From positions 1,390,605-1,454,604 of the forward strand of contig CM022673.1 in assembly GCA_012295275.1 (NCBI GenBank): a DNA stretch of 64,000 nucleotides, in the 5' to 3' direction. This stretch comes from Chrysomallon squamiferum (taxonomy: Eukaryota; Mollusca; Gastropoda; Neomphalida; Peltospiridae). The notes below the pieces were generated by a model, which did no database searches, was not told where the DNA came from, and worked only from the letters and a program-made list of their open reading frames with translations. A program made the position numbers and the translations under genes. This document shows, piece by piece, positions 42,201 to 55,133 of the stretch. Numbering within the stretch: position 1 is the first letter of the stretch; each line of letters opens with the position of its first letter.

Positions 42201-43269
42201 GATGCTAAAGTAACAGGTTTTCTCTGAAGACTACTGCCAAAATATGCGATCATAGAAAATGATCTTAAAACACACAATTTAATATTTACGCAAAACTATT
42301 TTATATGAAAACATTTCTCCCAGGTAGATTTTTGATTGATACATCTAGATTATTAAATAACTTCTAATACTGATCACTAATTATTTTTGAATTTTATATA
42401 ATTTTGTAATTTTATTTCAATATAAGGGATTTGTTTTCCATTTTTTCAAAAGCATTTTTTTTCATTATTGTTTTTGTTGTTGTTGTTGTCTGTTTTTGTT
42501 TATTTGGGTAGGGTGTTATTGTTTTTGTGTTTTTCACAGATATCATAATCTGTTTTCTTCTTTATTACTGACAGCAGGTTTTCAAGAGCAGGTTTTTCTG
42601 TTTATTTGTTTAGTGTTATTATTTAATGGGCGGAGATACCTTTTGAAACGTATCTGATACCAGTTTCTTAATAACAATGGCAAATAACATAAACATTTCC
42701 TTCCTTAATATCTTCTTAAGTTTGTTATTTACTAACACAAGCAACACAAAACATACACAAAGAAAGCCAGCATTTTATCTGCAGCTTTGACATTTGTCTG
42801 AACATATTTCTGGCCTGGCCTTAAAGACCCAACCAACCCATAATTTGAGGCAGCTCAGAAATGTAAGCACTCCGGGGGAAATTCCCTGGCCAGGAATGAC
42901 AACCAAAAGGGCAAGTTATGATATTTTCAAAACCTCAAATACCAGCATTCACGTATTTGCCTTGGGCAATAGGGCAGAACAGGTAGTCAGATGAAAGTGG
43001 TGCCAAGGTGAAGGTCACACCCACACAAAACACTGAGCAGCGAAAGATTGAAAACTTGAATCTTTTTTGGAGATGTAACGAAAGACTCAGTATCTGGTGG
43101 TACAAAGTACTGTATTTCAGTAAAAAGAACAGTATTTTCTGTACAATGTTATTACTTTAATAATAAAGGAATAAATCAAAACATTTCAACCTGTTTAATA
43201 CAAAAAGCTTTTTGGTATGAAATACAAATTTCTTACATAATTATAAGTAAGGAAACCTAACACTGAAAT
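42201..43269. other. Non-coding
   Basis: AT-rich, with a more balanced piece at 42790-43030. No gene recognised. Confidence 0.6.
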
Positions 43270-43335
43270 TTGATTGGCTAATCTTACTGTATGTCAACAA
43301 GGAATGTTTCCTATGCACCTTCCCATAGACAGAGG
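43270..43335 (-). mobile_element. SINE fragment
   Basis: Only the 3' half of the body remains. The plus strand reads TTTCCTATGCACCTTCCCAT then AGACAG, as in the other copies. Confidence 0.5.
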
Positions 43336-43854
43336 GGAAGAAATTAAAAACAAACACAACTAAACTGAAACAGGTTGCTCAGTGATACTGATACAAAAAT
43401 ATTTACTGTGACAGACACTGACAGACACTCACAGACACACAGACACATTCTGTACATCAGAGAGGGTATGTAATTATGAACTCCAGACATGACTAACAGT
43501 TTACTGATGAACATACACAACAAAACAGCACCAGTCACCTGGAATAATGATTACAAGAACGACATGCCTGACTGACTACATGACTAGACTGGGTAGGGCC
43601 GCAGCCTGTGATCACTGAAAGCAGTGAGGAATGTTTTGTCCTGTTACTTCCTCCTGTTTGCTCAAACAGCCAGAGTTTACCAGTGCGGAAGTCTCCCAAA
43701 CTCAGGTGAAAGGTCAATGTAGCAACGTCTTCGTTGAGACGAACGTGTCAGTATTTGAAACGGAAATTCTAAAAAACACACGTTAACTCTTTTGCTTCTG
43801 TCACCTTCCATTTGTCTTTCATTTCCTTTTTTCACATTTTTTCGACTTCTTTTC

Positions 43855-43885
<31 letters not shown>

Positions 43886-44204
43886 ACTTCCCTTTCTTTT
43901 TGAAGTTAGACTTATTTAGTTCAAAAGATATTTTTATTTAAAAGTGCAAATAAAACCAAACAGGACATGCAGGAGGAGGGGGGGTTCTTCCTTCCTTATT
44001 AGAGACATTTATATTTAAGGTATTTCAGACTGTCAGTTAAGTATGGAAATAATGTTAAGCTGAACATTTAAAAAAAAAAAATTGTTTACTTCTTTTCCTT
44101 TTATTGAAATACTTTGTTTTATTATTATTAATTAGACTATACAGCTGAATTACAGAAATTTAAAAGTATATTCTCCTAGTACACACACACACACACACAC
44201 ATAC

Positions 44205-44241
<37 letters not shown>

Positions 44242-44340
44242 GAGAGAAATGGTTCAGGTCACTATCTCTGTAGTGTTAAACTCGGAGATGAATCTGGGCA
44301 GGGCAGTAACTGATGCTTACAACAAAGTACACACAGACAG
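43336..44340. other. Non-coding
   Basis: It has a short open frame at 43535-43717 (minus) in balanced sequence that I do not recognise, a 30-base T run near 43855, and (CA)n-(TA)n at 44182-44240. Confidence 0.6.
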
Positions 44341-44496
44341 ATATGGAACACACAGTCTATGTAGAGAGAGAGAGATATGAAACACACAGTCTATGTAGAG
44401 AGAGAGAGATATGGAACACACAGTCTATGTAGAGAGAGAGAGATATGGAACACACAGTCTATGTAGAGAGAGAGAGATATGGAACACACAGTATAT
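44341..44496 (+). repeat. 34-bp minisatellite containing (AG)n
   Basis: Nearly five copies of ATATGGAACACACAGTCTAT then GTAGAGAGAGAGAG. The AG run at the junction suggests slippage-assisted expansion. Confidence 0.93.
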
Positions 44497-45039
44497 ATTC
44501 ATGTGTGTGTGTTTCTGAGTCAGAGGTGCCAGATGGCCCATTATCTTACAAGTATGTATATCCTAGATACACTAGCAAACACTGTGCTCATCTCCCTACA
44601 GGAAATTATGAACATAAAAAATTATTTTTTAAGTTTAAAAAAAAAGAAAAAAAAAGAAATATATAGTAATAAATATGAGAGTTTAAGTATCTTCTACACA
44701 TATGGTTTAGCTTTGGTTGGCTTAGACAGAAAAAGAAACAGCAGTAAATAGCTTAAAACTAATAAATATAGGCATGGATGTATGTATGGATGGATGAATG
44801 GATTGAAGATAGTAAAAATGTGTGGATAAAAATATGAATGGACAGACAGTGAAGGTGTGGATACACTTATGGATGGACAGATAGTGAACAGGTGAATATG
44901 ATGGATGGACAGGTGACTACTGAAAAAGGTGGATTGACAGGTAAACACACGAGTGTAATGATAAAGGATGATATTTCTGAATATTCTGAGATTAGCTAAT
45001 ACCAAGAAAAAAAATAAAAATAAAAATTTAAATAGAATT

Positions 45040-45396
45040 GTACATTTCCTCACTGTCTTATGGAATAGTAAATTTCCTGTCTTATAGAACTCTACATTTT
45101 TCTCACTTTATACAGAATTCTCTTAGTGCTCACTGTATCATGGAATGGTACATTTTTGGGGGAACTGTACAATTCCTCATTGACTCACAGAACTGTACAT
45201 TTCCTCATTGACTCACAGAACTGTACAATTCCTCATTGACTCACAGAACTGTACATTTCCTCATTGACTCACAGAACTGAAATTTCCTCATTGACTCACA
45301 GAACTGTACAATTCCTCATTGACTCACAGAACTGTACATTTCCTCATTGACTCACAGAACTGTACATTTCCTCATTGACTCACAGAACTGTACATT
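45040..45396 (+). repeat. 28-bp minisatellite with decayed left edge
   Basis: About eight clean copies of CCTCATTGACTCACAGAACT then GTACATTT lie at 45160-45396. Four decayed copies extend left to about 45040. TGACTCA, the AP-1 core, is in every clean unit. Confidence 0.92.
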
Positions 45397-46339
45397 CTCG
45401 TGAACTTCCTGCTTTCTGGAAATTACGAGCTTACATAACCCAGTTACAGGACGATTCCTTGACGTGTTTTAAATGTGTTTTTGCTGTATGTACCATTGAT
45501 GGCAAATCATTTTAACGGTGCTATTAAAGATGCAGAAATTCACATGTCAGAAACAAATTTATCTGCTTTTTCAGAACGCCAGCTGTCTGAAATTATTCAG
45601 TTAAAATTTATACAATGAAGTATTATGGACTGAAAAAAAAATACATTAAAACGAAATTTTAAGAGGTCAGCAGTTGTTCTGTGGCAGCAAATAAGCATCA
45701 CCATCAGCATCACCAGCAGCAGCAGCATCAGCAGATAAAGCAAAAAAAAAAAATTTTAAAAATAAAAAGTAGAAAAAACATAATATTTTATTTCACTAAT
45801 CACACACACACACACAATCACACAAGTGTTGATTTTTCAAATGTAATTTTATTTATTTTTATTTATTATTATTATTATTGGTTTGGTTTTTTTTTTTTTT
45901 TTTTAATTTCATTTACCACTAAATGGATTCATACCATGCAGCAATTTTAAATTTGTCATTGTTAAATCACTACAAAAGAACCACACATATCAAGTATACA
46001 TCCACGTTCTTATCATTACCTCAACAGGTATTCATTTGTCAAGCAATAACACAAACATACCCCAACAAGCAAAAACTCATTATTTAAATCTATTACTCCA
46101 TAGTATAAACATATATACAATTTTGTTTTTTTTATCTTTTTTTTTCCTTTTAAAAACAAATTTTGGGACAATCAAAATGCTTCAAAAACAATAATAATAC
46201 AAAAAATAAAATAAAAAATTATCAAATTAAAAATTAAAAATAAATAAATCTATATGTATTACTCATTGTGTACATTAATATCTGTGTTTATTTTTACTTC
46301 TGTATATTCTGGATAAATCCGAGGAGAAAAATCACCAAA

Positions 46340-46372
<33 letters not shown>

Positions 46373-46609
46373 AACAATACAACAGTTTATTTTTATTTGA
46401 AGCACTTCTTTCTTTCTTTTAAAACAAACAACAAAAAAAACCCACAAAAACAAATAGCTATTTACAAAAATAAACTTAATAAATTGAGATAAAAACATCA
46501 GGCAGTGGAATCCAAGAAAAAGATGACTCACTAATATTACACAGGTTAAGATACAGGATGAGTAACATCCAGATATATAATAAACATGTCCATGGACAGG
46601 TATGTAAGT
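45397..46609. other. Non-coding
   Basis: AT-rich with CAG/CAT trinucleotides at 45695-45735, (TTA)n near 45860 and A runs near 46340. No gene seen. Confidence 0.6.
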
Positions 46610-47160
46610 ATAACATACGGGCGTTATCACACAAGATGCTGGTATTTACTGGAATCATGACCTCAGTAAGGATGAAAGAAATGTATTATGTATATACATA
46701 AATGCAGCAGTAGTTGGGTTTAAAAATAAACACGAGGTGCTGATATTAAATACTTTGAATTATTATCAAAACAGGAATGTAAGAAATGTATTATAATTTA
46801 TGTATATGAATTATTAATTGCATTTTAAGTAGGAGTTAAAAATAAACATGAGATGCTAATACTAAATACTTGAAATTATGATCCCAACAGGGATATAGGT
46901 AATGAATTATATATACAAGTAGCTGTAATAGAAAAACAGGGTTTATAATTCATATATGCAGACATTATCATACAAAATCCTAGTATGTACTGGAATAATG
47001 TCATTTGGTAAGAATATGTGACAAATGTTATATTGTAATTATATAAATGTACCAGAAACTGAAATGTAAGGTTAAATAACAAATGTACAAGCATTATAAC
47101 ACAAGATAGAGGTATTTACTGGAACCATGGTCTTAGTATGGATATAATAATGAATCTACA
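46610..47160 (+). repeat. Degenerate tandem array, about 115-bp period, five copies
   Basis: Copies start near 46618, 46730, 46844, 46960 and 47085. Shared landmarks are CATTATCACACAAGATGCTG, GTATTTACTGGAATCATG and GTAAGGATGTAAGAAATGTA. The copies are strongly diverged, so this is an old array. Confidence 0.75.
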
Positions 47161-47238
47161 CACTTACTGCTGTGTTCAGGATGTAGGATTTAATACTAAG
47201 AAGCTTAAAACTAAAAAGTAATACTAAGAATGTGAATT

Positions 47239-47479
47239 CCAGAGAGAATTAGTCTATGGTCTGACACCTAATTGACTGTTAATAAACAAATACGCTGACA
47301 TTTCAAACATTTCCAGAGAGAATTAATCTATGGTCTGACACCTAATTGACTGTTAATAAACAAATACACTGACATTTCAAACATTTCCAGAGAGAATTAA
47401 CTATGGTCTGACACCTAATTGACTGTTAATAAACAAATACACTGGCATTTCAAACATTTCCACATTTCAGAGAGAATTA
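47239..47479 (+). repeat. 74-bp unit tandemly repeated three times, SINE-tail-like
   Basis: Near-identical copies begin CCAGAGAGAATTA at 47239, 47313 and 47387, with a partial fourth copy after 47462. Each contains TATGGTCTGACACCTAATTG, then ACTGTTAATAAACAAATAC and CATTTCAAACATTTCC. This resembles, from memory, the 3' tail of the SINE family whose heads and bodies occur elsewhere in the window. Confidence 0.9.
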
Positions 47480-48670
47480 AAGATAATACTGTAGTATTTT
47501 CCTTTCTTTCTTTTTTTTTTTTTTAAATTTATTTATTTATTTATTTAATTACAATTAAATACTGAGAACAGCTAGAAATATTACACAATTCTACACCACT
47601 AAGTCGGAGAGGATAAAGCCATTTAAATGGTTTTAACAAAACTGATCAGACTTTTGATCAGACTTAATTTAATCTTCAACCACTGACATAACAATAAATC
47701 CTTTTCTTCCAGAACACCAATGGGGGGGGAGAGAGAGAGAGAGAGAGAGAGAGACTGTATGCAAAGGAAGGGGTATATTTATGTTACAAAACAAACCACC
47801 TGAACATTCCTAAGCTAAAGACAGAAACACACCTATGTAATTTATATCCATCAATAACACAAGTGTTCCTGGTTATTTATTTTATGACAGCTGGATCTAC
47901 AGATGCCCTTGATGGGCAATTAATTTATTAAAACAGAAACCTGTTTATCAAAACAGGATATTTTTACTCTCTGGATTTCTGGTTTGTTTTGTTGTGGGTT
48001 TTTTTTTCTTCTACATAATTTATCATATTTTTCCATGTTCATCTGTTCAGCATTTATCAGGCCTATCAAAATTATTTACATTTTCTACTCTTATTTTATT
48101 TTATTATTATCATTTTTAATTCTCCTTAACATTCTTTAACTCTCTGTGTCTGACTCAACAAAATTACTTTCTATTCTTTTGCATATAATGTATTACATCT
48201 GTGAATTAGTTATTATACATACATACATACACACAAAAACACACGCACATGTATGTATTTTATAAATATATATATCTATGTCTACACTTTATTACCCTAT
48301 AATTACAGTGTTTAATACTTAGTTATAACTTTTAAGTACAACGTAATACAGTGTAATTAGGTTCTGTACACAAAATAATACTTATAACTACTTTGTACTC
48401 ACATTCCTCAATGTGGAACATGTTAACTACATTCATTAAAGTAAATGCTTGTATTTACCATGTTAGTGTTACTGCTATGTGATAACTATAAACAAAATTC
48501 TGGTGTAATTATGGTTTCCAACTCCTCCCTTTTACTACCTGCTAACCACCACAGATCGTGGCTTTGGTCAGGCTTTGGTGGGTTTTTTGTTTCATTAGTT
48601 AATTTCTATTTCAATTATTTTATTTATTTTTATTTTTATTTATTTATTTTTTATTAATAATTATTTATTT

Positions 48671-48723
<53 letters not shown>

Positions 48724-48728
48724 TTTAC

Positions 48729-48768
<40 letters not shown>

Positions 48769-49162
48769 TCCGTAAATATCCACATTTTTCAATGCCATTA
48801 AATGCCATTGTTTCTAACATTCTTTGGCATGTACCAGCATTTTCTGAGATATAGCCAAACTGTAACAAAACTGGCCACAGTGATATACATAAGTAATTAT
48901 GTTCTTATTAAAAAGTGGATAAGCAAAAATGTTCCTATTAAGTGATCTGACATTTTGCCACTGCATATATCAACTAATTTGGGAGTATAATAATGAAAGA
49001 AATTATAACCGCATAAAAATTAATAAAAATGTCTGATAAACGCTTTTACACAAACACACACACACATATAAATATTAAACTAATAAATAGCATAAGTGGT
49101 TTTTCCTAAAGCAATATTCAAGAAAAAGAGAAAATTATATAAAATGGTATGGTACAGTGTGG

Positions 49163-49225
<63 letters not shown>

Positions 49226-50784
49226 TGGAAAAGGTAGAAGTTAAAAAAGATGTATAAACATCAGTGTCAGTGATGATAGACAAGCCAGGTATTGTGATAA
49301 ATCTCACAACAACACCTGGATGTAATATGTCGTCTCTTCTGTTGTACCACTTGTTTCCATGGTAATGGGTGTAACAGGTATAAAACACACACACTCAGTG
49401 GTATACATGCAGCAGAACAAATGAAAAGAAATGCCATGTATTACTCAGCTTTGACTTAATGCCAAATATATATATGTATATACATATGTATGTATGCTTC
49501 TTGTGTGTGAAATACTCTTTTGTGTGTATGCATGTGTGTTTTTTTCTACATATGTGTTATGTATTATTGCATTTATATTAAATCTTTCCATTTCTGTGTT
49601 AAGATCATATCATAATGCATGAAAAAACTATTAATAATAATATAATTACTGTTATTAAATATAATAATGACTAACGAATTTAATAATAATAAATCGAAAG
49701 ATAAATAAATTCACAACATCCACATATTCAAAATTAACATGGCTAAAAGGTGAGCACATGCTACATGCATAGCACACACACCCACAGACTGAATTATATT
49801 TTCTGTTCCTCCCCACGAAACATTAAGCATCTTCGGAACAAGCAGTAAATTTGATAGTTAATTGCTCTGAATGCATGTTCTTGACTGCATATTCTGATTT
49901 ATGTGTAAATCTACTCTCTTATCCTCACACTTCTAATTTTCTGTTTCAGAAGCCAAACCACTCTAATCTCCAGCGTGGCCTGTTTACATAACGTTGATAA
50001 GATAAAAATGCCTTCAGCATCTTCACCCTCACTTTACACTGCCTAATGAGGTGTGAACCTTTGTCCCTCCTCCCTCTGGGTGCAGACATTTTATGAATGG
50101 GTCCCCAGACAGGGAGAAAGCCAGATGTCCTTGAGGACTTTTTAAATAATTACAATGACTGTTGTATTTCAGAAGTGGACATGTTTCAGATATTCTGTAT
50201 GGTAAATTATGCATGAAGTGTCAGTGCTTAGCAGTCATCTCTGAGCCCATAAGTATTGATTGTTTCCACGGTTATATCATTTTCATAATGTAATCGAGAT
50301 CGAATCTACACAGAATACCAAAAATTGGAGACACGTTGCTACAAGCAGGCACATTAGTCCATTACAGATCAGTTTATTGATTAATTTCTGGTGTAAACGC
50401 GCAGGCTGTGCTTTCTTGTGTTAATATTAGTCTAGCAAATGTGATGTGAATTTCAAACAGATTTATATAATATGTGAAAATATCTGATCACAGTTCAGCA
50501 GCAATGGTGAAAGAAAGTCTGCTAATTAGGCTTTCATGAATGAATGTTGATTTAGTATTCTGACACATTTTTATATTTACTCTGTTTTTTTAAATGTCAA
50601 ATATAATTTTGTATTTCATAGGAAAAATACCATTGTAAATGGTACAGAATTAATGTAATTGGTACAAAGTAAATTATAATTAAATATGTTTAGATCACAC
50701 ACACACACACACACAGGGTATCAGGGTAAATATGTACATCATTTTATAGTTTATTGTTCTTACAAGAGATCTTTTAACTGCAAT
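47480..50784. other. Non-coding
   Basis: It contains (GA)n at 47728-47754, a TTATT/T-run block at 48600-48765, (GA)n at 49167-49220, and a motif-rich, less AT-rich stretch at about 49870-50560 with Fox-, GATA- and homeodomain-like sites. No coding exon recognised. Confidence 0.6.
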
Positions 50785-50870
50785 TCCCCCACAGCTGAGA
50801 AAAGCACATACCACAACCTTTGATACTGCAGCTGTCAGGCTACTGATCCAGTTATGGTTAAATATTGTTT
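50785..50870 (-). mobile_element. SINE fragment
   Basis: The plus strand reads AAGCACATACCACAACCTTT then GATACTGCAGCTGTCAGG, the body of the same family, with degraded ends. Confidence 0.55.
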
Positions 50871-51273
50871 TTACTACTTTTGTACATAATTTATTTTTGT
50901 TTCTAGCATCGTTCTTATTAATTATCAGTTATCAGATACTGTAAATGAAATTCCCACAGGATGGCATTAATCACAGTCATTGATACTACATTTGAAAGGC
51001 ACCCTATTAAAAATGTGAAAAGTAACAGATTGTTGTGTAACGGAAGAAATCAATACATATATTGAATGCTTTGTCCCTGAGCTTGTTTTTCCAGATATAT
51101 TATTAGTACTGTTATTAGTTTTATTATAATTATTATTATTATTATAATTAATGTTTTAAAGAACTTGTTTTCAAGAAAGGCTTTTTTTTTATATTAACTG
51201 AATGGATGAACTTAAAAGTAAAACTGGATTTCAAAAATTATTTAGGCTTTTGTGTATGTGTGAATATGTGTGA

Positions 51274-51314
<41 letters not shown>

Positions 51315-51845
51315 ACCTTATTATTTTGTTCATCCAATGTATTAAATGGCACATACAAAAAATATCATTTATAGGCAAATGTCGTTCTAGCAATTTTAAC
51401 ACATACAAAATATTAAATGTATTTCTATTTTTTATAAGTCATGAATTCTGACACACTGTAATGTATAAATAGATATCTGTTTCACAAAAGGAATTATATT
51501 TCCATTACTCGTTACTGAAGTAATTTACCCTTGTTGTTACTTACAATGTTATTTTTATACAGTGTAGTACAGTAAATTCAACAGTTGTACTTTCAATAAA
51601 GAACAATAATAGCAACACCTTTTCAGTAACATGGGATTTATGCATATGAGTGTGCATATGTGTGTTATTCATTTAATGAAATATATGCCAATCTAAATAA
51701 ACATTTCTCTCTCTATCCCTCTATTTCTCTTTCATTTTCTGTCTTTCACTCATTTTTTCCAGTCTATCTTCCTCTTAAAATATTTATACATTGTAGAACA
51801 GTTAGTATTAATAACAGCCAATCTAATTTTGTGTCAAGATGCTGT

Positions 51846-51926
<81 letters not shown>

Positions 51927-53177
51927 ACACACCTACACATATTCATAAGTGTTTAACAAACTTAAAGAAAGTAAATAATAAATTAGAACAGACTTATTTA
52001 CTGCCTCAGAATCTGCAGTCAAAGATAAATTATTGATGTGTTTTCACAGCAGAGCCAGTTAAATTGTCACTGAACACAAAAGAACAAACCACTGGCCATC
52101 TGTGACCATGTAACATGGCAAGTTATCATATTTTTCTAGCTGTTCACAAAGTGGATGAAAATCTATATTTCACAGTTCCAGTTATGGATGCATACACACG
52201 GATGTAGTGTGTGTTTTGTTTTTGTTTTGTTTTTAATTATTTATTAATGAAGTAATTCACAAATTCATAATAAATTAGTAGTTAGGCCATAATATATATA
52301 TTTTTTTTATTTTATTTGAAAAAGCTGTATTCAGAATAAGAATGAGGCATTCAGGTTTTTAATGAAATATGCAGATGTGTTATGAACAGAGTTAAAGATA
52401 ATATAAAGTTTGATACCACATATCTACTAGAACATTATATGTTTCATATTTATCAACTGGAAAGACTGTATAATGTTGAATTGTTTTTACCCTCTTATTT
52501 TCTTTTCTTTATTTCCCTATTATTTATTTATTTATTTATTTATTTATTATTATTTTTTTATTATTGATATTTATTCAGGAGAGTGATGGGATTTTTGTTG
52601 TTGTTATTTTGTGTTTTTTCACATAATCAAATATTTTGGATCATAATTAAATTGTAAGAGAGTTCCACTATATATCAGTTAACTGTGAGTTCAGATCTGC
52701 CTGATTAAGTAACAGGCAGTGATTACATACAAGATTTTATTACAAGTTTTAATTAAATAATCAACTATATTTTGTATTCCTATAAAGTAAGATATAAAAA
52801 GCAATGCACAGTTGTAATATACACATGTATGTGGATATTCCCCACTATAAAAAAAAAAACATAACAGACAAAAATAAATAATTAGTTTTGGATACTACCG
52901 GTCATTTAACTGTTCATGCAGGCATGCTTTGTGTCGTACACTCTCAAAAAAGTTTAGGGTCGTATGATTGAGTGGATAATCACTGAAGCGTAAATCAGAT
53001 CATGTGTCAGTAATAAAAAATACAGTAGCTCTTTGATCTGGGAGTGGCAGCAAGGGAATAAATCTAATTATAATATTACACAATGTACTGTTATTACTAC
53101 TACCACTACATAATACAGCGTATTACTAAGTTAACTTTTTGCCTGGCATGGTAATAATAATAATAAATTATAATGTA
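50871..53177. other. Non-coding
   Basis: AT-rich with (GT)n at 51278-51309, (CT)n at 51852-51923, and TTTA repeats at 52515-52550. No gene seen. Confidence 0.6.
51852..51923 (+). repeat. (CT)n microsatellite
   Basis: About 36 CT dinucleotides. Confidence 0.97.
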
Positions 53178-53189
53178 CTACAGTGTTAG

Positions 53190-54420
53190 TTCTCTCCGAA
53201 AATGACAGCCCCGAAATATGGATGTTAAAGACTTGGTTCTTATTTCAACAACCGGCGAAACACGCCGACACGAAACGCCTGCAGTACACGTGTATAACAG
53301 TAACAGGCGCGAAGTGCAATACGCGCCGTAATACACATCAATAAAACGACTTGACAGGTTTCCAGTTAACTCTACGTATCGATAGTGTATTAAGCCCACA
53401 GCGATGAGATCATCCACATCTAATACGGAAAACTATATCCTTCCCTTGAGGCATAATATTAGATGATGACATCACCACACCCAAGAAAAATACACGCTTT
53501 ATATAACTGAGGAAACAATTTGGTTAAAAAAAAAAAAAAAAAAAAAAAGATGGCCTAGTTTTGCATCATTACTCGTCCAAGTGGCATATTGATTTTAAAT
53601 ATTTATGAAAATGGTCTCACCTGCAAGTGTATGGGAACCTTTTTCACTGGCGTTCTGCTACTCATTGTTAAATCAGATCAAAGCAAGCAAATTTATGTAA
53701 TCCTCATGTGTGTCAAAACAAAAACACAGTCTGCGTGTGCGTTATTATGTTATGTCAACTGCACTTCTGCGCGTGCGAAGACCGGTAATAATCAGTAGTA
53801 ATTTTCCAGTGCGGTGTCGCTAATATTATCCAGCAATGTCACAGCGCACAAATACCGTTTTGTGTGCGGGATTCGCAGCTGAGGTAGAAAGTGGTGAATA
53901 AATCCGAATATTTGAATGCTACACACAGAACACGGCGGCACTGCTAAGCTACCCGGGTAATAACGAAGAAAGCAACGGAATGATAAATGTTGGCGGCAAC
54001 TTCTGCGTGCAGATTGCTTCCCTTGTTATACAGCGTACAATGTGGCACATCCTTCGCCCTGGAACGAGTATAGTTAATTTCTTTGCGGGACGGCTAAAAA
54101 TAGACGCCTAGAAATTTTGATAATAAATGCACGTGGTACGCGGATTGTAGAACAAAAAAACTCGCGCCTGATTATCTCGCTTGCGGAAACGGTTTTGGAT
54201 GACAAAATGATCGAAGTTAACTGTTTTTACGGCTGCAACAAGACAAATATGAGCTTGCTGGCAAAACGGAAGAAGCTGTTCTGAAGTATGGAAACTGAAG
54301 ACTGCCAGAATAGTTAATCGTTTTGGGTGATTTAAACGAGCAGCATGAACAGCAGGAAACCAGTTAATTTCATAACGGTTGTTCTGCACGTGTATCCCAT
54401 TTTCAAAATCCTGTTTCTTA
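53190..54420. promoter_or_regulatory. CpG-rich region, candidate promoter or first exon
   Basis: CpG is frequent here (12 in the 80 bases at 53261-53340) while it is scarce over most of the window. GC content is visibly higher and microsatellites are absent except for an A run near 53528. A GC-box-like GGGCGTGG lies just beyond at 54577. Open frames on both strands (for example minus 53417-53178 and 54389-54108) resemble no protein I know. It may be the promoter of an unseen gene or a distal 5' exon of DPYS. Confidence 0.4.
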
Positions 54421-54507
54421 ATTTACGTTTAGTCTGTGCAAAATAAAAAAAAAAATAAAATGTAATTTAAGTTTAATTGTTTTTTTTGTTTGTTTTTTTT
54501 AACTTTT

Positions 54508-54544
<37 letters not shown>

Positions 54545-55088
54545 ACTTATATCAGTTGTAGTTTAAAAAGAAAAGGAGGTGGGCGTGGTCTTAGAAAAGT
54601 AATAGTTATGCTATTTTCACGAGAAAAATATTAACCATTATTTTTCATGCATTTTCTTCACGGCATAATTTTATACACGTGACAAAGAAAATTAATTTAC
54701 TGTTTTTCAAGGTTTTATTTTATTTATTTATGTTTTAATTTAAAATATTTTATTATTCTTTTATGATTGTCTATTTTTAGGAGTGCTAAAAAAAAATAAG
54801 TAAGTAAATATTACTAAAGTAATAATAATAATAATCATAATAAATCCGTCCAAGCTGACATGAGTTATGTCCCTTCAGAAATCTGCTTATAACTTATTTA
54901 TAAAATGTTTCTAATAGTAACAGTTTTTTTTATTTACAAGGATGTATGAAATACAGCTTTGTGGTAGTAATGACAAAGCAGTCTAAGATTATTTGATTTA
55001 TTTCAAAATATAATACAACTGTTTAATTTATTTATATTTAAAATTTGGGCTTGTGATTAAATGATACAATTAAATAAAGTAGATTTTA

Positions 55089-55133
<45 letters not shown>

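Noticed and set aside
53178-53417. Minus-strand 79-codon open frame in the CpG-rich region as a first exon
   Set aside because: No known protein start, no convincing donor at its end, and CpG-rich DNA readily gives chance open frames.
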